Under the pieces are notes generated by a model that worked only from the letters and a program-made list of their open reading frames with translations, was not told where the DNA came from and did no database searches. Position numbers and translations under genes: made by a program. A DNA stretch of 14,564 nucleotides, taken from assembly GCA_026770585.1 (NCBI GenBank), contig MU646329.1, positions 749,151 through 763,714 on the forward strand, given 5' to 3'. Shown piece by piece: positions 13,573-14,564 of the stretch (position 1 is the stretch's first letter; every line of letters begins with the position of its first letter). Source of the stretch: Baffinella frigidus. Lineage: Eukaryota; Cryptophyceae; Cryptomonadales; Baffinellaceae.

Positions 13573-13778
13573 TGGTGGATTTCATCTAGGAACATACCAC
13601 AATCTGTCCACAGAAAAAGGTGTAAGACGTCATCAGCATATGCCGAAAATAGCATACACACCCTTATCTTCGGCGTGGAAAGCCTTAAGAAGCAGGACAG
13701 GGTATGGCGTGCTCCGAAATGAGATTGGTGGCTTCGAAGCCTGAAGCTTAGCGCCTGGTTGCCGCCCCAATGATGGAT
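13573..13778. other. No gene recognised
   Basis: Unique, moderately AT-rich sequence with the lone 91-bp-repeat fragment near 13726-13760. No exon signals. Confidence 0.5.
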
Positions 13779-13922
13779 CTAATGTGGAAGCCCCTTTTAA
13801 ATTCAAAAAAGTCGGGCAATGAAATTTGCTACACAAAAACGTTCTTCACCAGTAACGTCAGCCGTGTAGTAATTTTCTGTGAAACCATGTTTCAAAACTA
13901 AAAAAGTTTCCACATGAGATCT
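13779..13922. mobile_element. AT-rich foldback element, copy 2
   Basis: AATGTGGAAGCCCCTTTTAA and CAATGAAATTTGCTACACA at the left, CGTGTAGTAATTTTC and GTTTCCACATGAGA at the right, collinear with 11976-12116 and with a loop of different sequence. GATCTAAT stands at the left edge (13776-13783) and again at the right edge (13917-13924), a possible 8-bp target duplication. Confidence 0.75.
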
Positions 13923-13930
13923 AATCGCGG

Positions 13931-14036
13931 CGAGTATTTTCCGAAAATACGATTTCGGGGACCACCGAACCGATTTGCAACAAAAATTAATTTTCGTTGA
14001 AAATACTTTAACAATCGTATTTTCGGAAGATACTCG
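13931..14036. mobile_element. Foldback element with 24-bp arms (106 bp)
   Basis: CGAGTATTTTCCGAAAATAC plus GATT at 13931-13954 pairs with 14013-14036 with one mismatch. It follows within 10 bp of the preceding element. The interior is AT-rich (AAAATTAATTTTCG). Confidence 0.75.
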
Positions 14037-14081
14037 TCCGGATGAGATCGCTCCGCTCACCGCGTGGGGTCTGGTGAGCAG

Positions 14082-14237
14082 AGGAAATCCAGCATCGTGG
14101 CTGGACGGGAGCGAATCGACGCGATTTCGCTGCAGACCAACACCACCCTGCGTCTCTTGAAGAATACTACCCTCCAGATTCAAGAGGAGGTCCCCCGACC
14201 CCTCCCGGCTCTATCTCTCTCTCATGCATTTTCATAG
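14082..14237 (+). CDS. Candidate coiled-coil exon or gene end
   Basis: After GTGAGCAG the frame reads RKSSIVAGRERIDAISLQTN, then TTLRLLKNTTLQIQEE and a P/L/S tail to TAG at 14235-14237. Hydrophobic residues recur with heptad-like spacing. The stop codon is formed by the TA at the left edge of the element at 14235, so the original end may have been further on, or the exon may end earlier at GAG|GTCCCC. Family unknown. Confidence 0.35.
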   Translation, partial: RKSSIVAGRERIDAISLQTNTTLRLLKNTTLQIQEEVPRPLPALSLSHAFS

Positions 14238-14417
14238 GCTAACGGCCTGTAGATGGGGTAGTTAGGCCTACGGCATTGCCTTGGACCTCCTACCGTAGGC
14301 CGAGACTTTTTGGTCCTAGGATCCCTCGGCCTACGGTAGGAGGTTAGGGCCCCAGGCATAGGCCTACTGTAGGGTCCTAGGGGGGGGGCGGTTTCGTATG
14401 AGCGAGGTACCCCTGTA
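14235..14417. mobile_element. Chimeric element: F3 left part joined to F1 right half
   Basis: 14235-14345 follows F3: TAGGCTAACGGCCTG, GGGTAGTTAGGCCTACGG, GGACCTCCTACCGTAGGCC, a TTTTTGGTCC centre and CTACGGTAGGAGGT. It then continues as the right half of F1: GGCATAGGCCTACTGTAGGG, a G run, and ATGAGCGAGGTACCCCTGTA. The F3 right end and the F1 left end are both absent. The switch falls in the shared core. Confidence 0.88.
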
Positions 14418-14468
14418 TTCACAAAAAGGCTTTGCAGCGCGGAGTGTGGGGAGCAGCACAGCAACGTA

Positions 14469-14564
14469 TGGTTCAGGGTTCAGGGTTCAGGGTTCAGGGT
14501 TCAGGGTTCAGGGTTCAGGGTGCAGGGTTCAGGGTTCAGGGTTCAGGGTTCAGGGTGCAGGGTT
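14469..14564 (+). repeat. TTCAGGG telomere-like array
   Basis: Thirteen or so head-to-tail GGTTCAG heptamers, nearly perfect. A TGCAGGG variant appears after six units and again after four more. The array runs off the window end. Confidence 0.92.

Noticed and set aside
13803-14183. Minus-strand 126-codon open frame
   Set aside because: It runs through two foldback elements, and the residues there come from their inverted arms.
14469-14564. Chromosome end
   Set aside because: The array runs off the window and similar arrays lie inside it in both orientations, so a terminal position cannot be claimed.

Overview
The window reads as nuclear DNA of a eukaryotic microbe, most likely a GC-rich alga with a large, repeat-laden genome. 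It has a spliceable gene with a GTAAGT donor, coding islands separated by foldback elements, heptameric telomere-like arrays (TTTAGGG, TTCAGGG, TTGAGGG) and a protein with two starch-binding (CBM20) modules. There is no bacterial gene packing. A cryptophyte-type alga would fit the starch link and the repeat style, but that is a guess; nothing here fixes the species.

Layout. 1-1630: AGTACAT microsatellite, C-rich telomere-like array, 52-bp tandem repeat and short foldback elements. 1633-1761: a probable terminal coiled-coil exon. About 1880-3941: a decayed inverted duplicate of 5815-6645, filled with short TA-flanked inverted-repeat elements. 3942-5059: a gene-free stretch, one more element and a long G-rich telomere-like array. 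5173-6015 (minus): a two-exon gene for a 170-residue helical protein. 6016-6326: shared intergenic region. 6327 to about 8990 (plus): the main gene, encoding TPR, CBM20, CBM20 and a long coiled coil. 9000-14564: mostly foldback elements, minisatellites and telomere-like repeats, with small islands that look like downstream coiled-coil exons. Some have matching splice phases, so the main gene may continue across this region.

The two best genes are divergent across about 310 bp. Their 5' ends plus that intergenic region are the unit that was duplicated at 1880-3941. The undisturbed copy lies in the same window and works as an empty-site control. It shows where at least three elements landed; for one it shows insertion at a TA dinucleotide, which puts a stop codon at the seventh codon of the duplicate gene.

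The most interesting system is the set of short non-coding inverted-repeat elements. Three terminal-repeat families (called F1, F2 and F3 here; ends TACAGGGGTACC, TATCCCTTAAGTGG and TAGGGTAACG) share a related palindromic core built from CCTAGG and CCTACGGTAGG. They nest in one another and form at least one chimera. No transposase is visible in the window.
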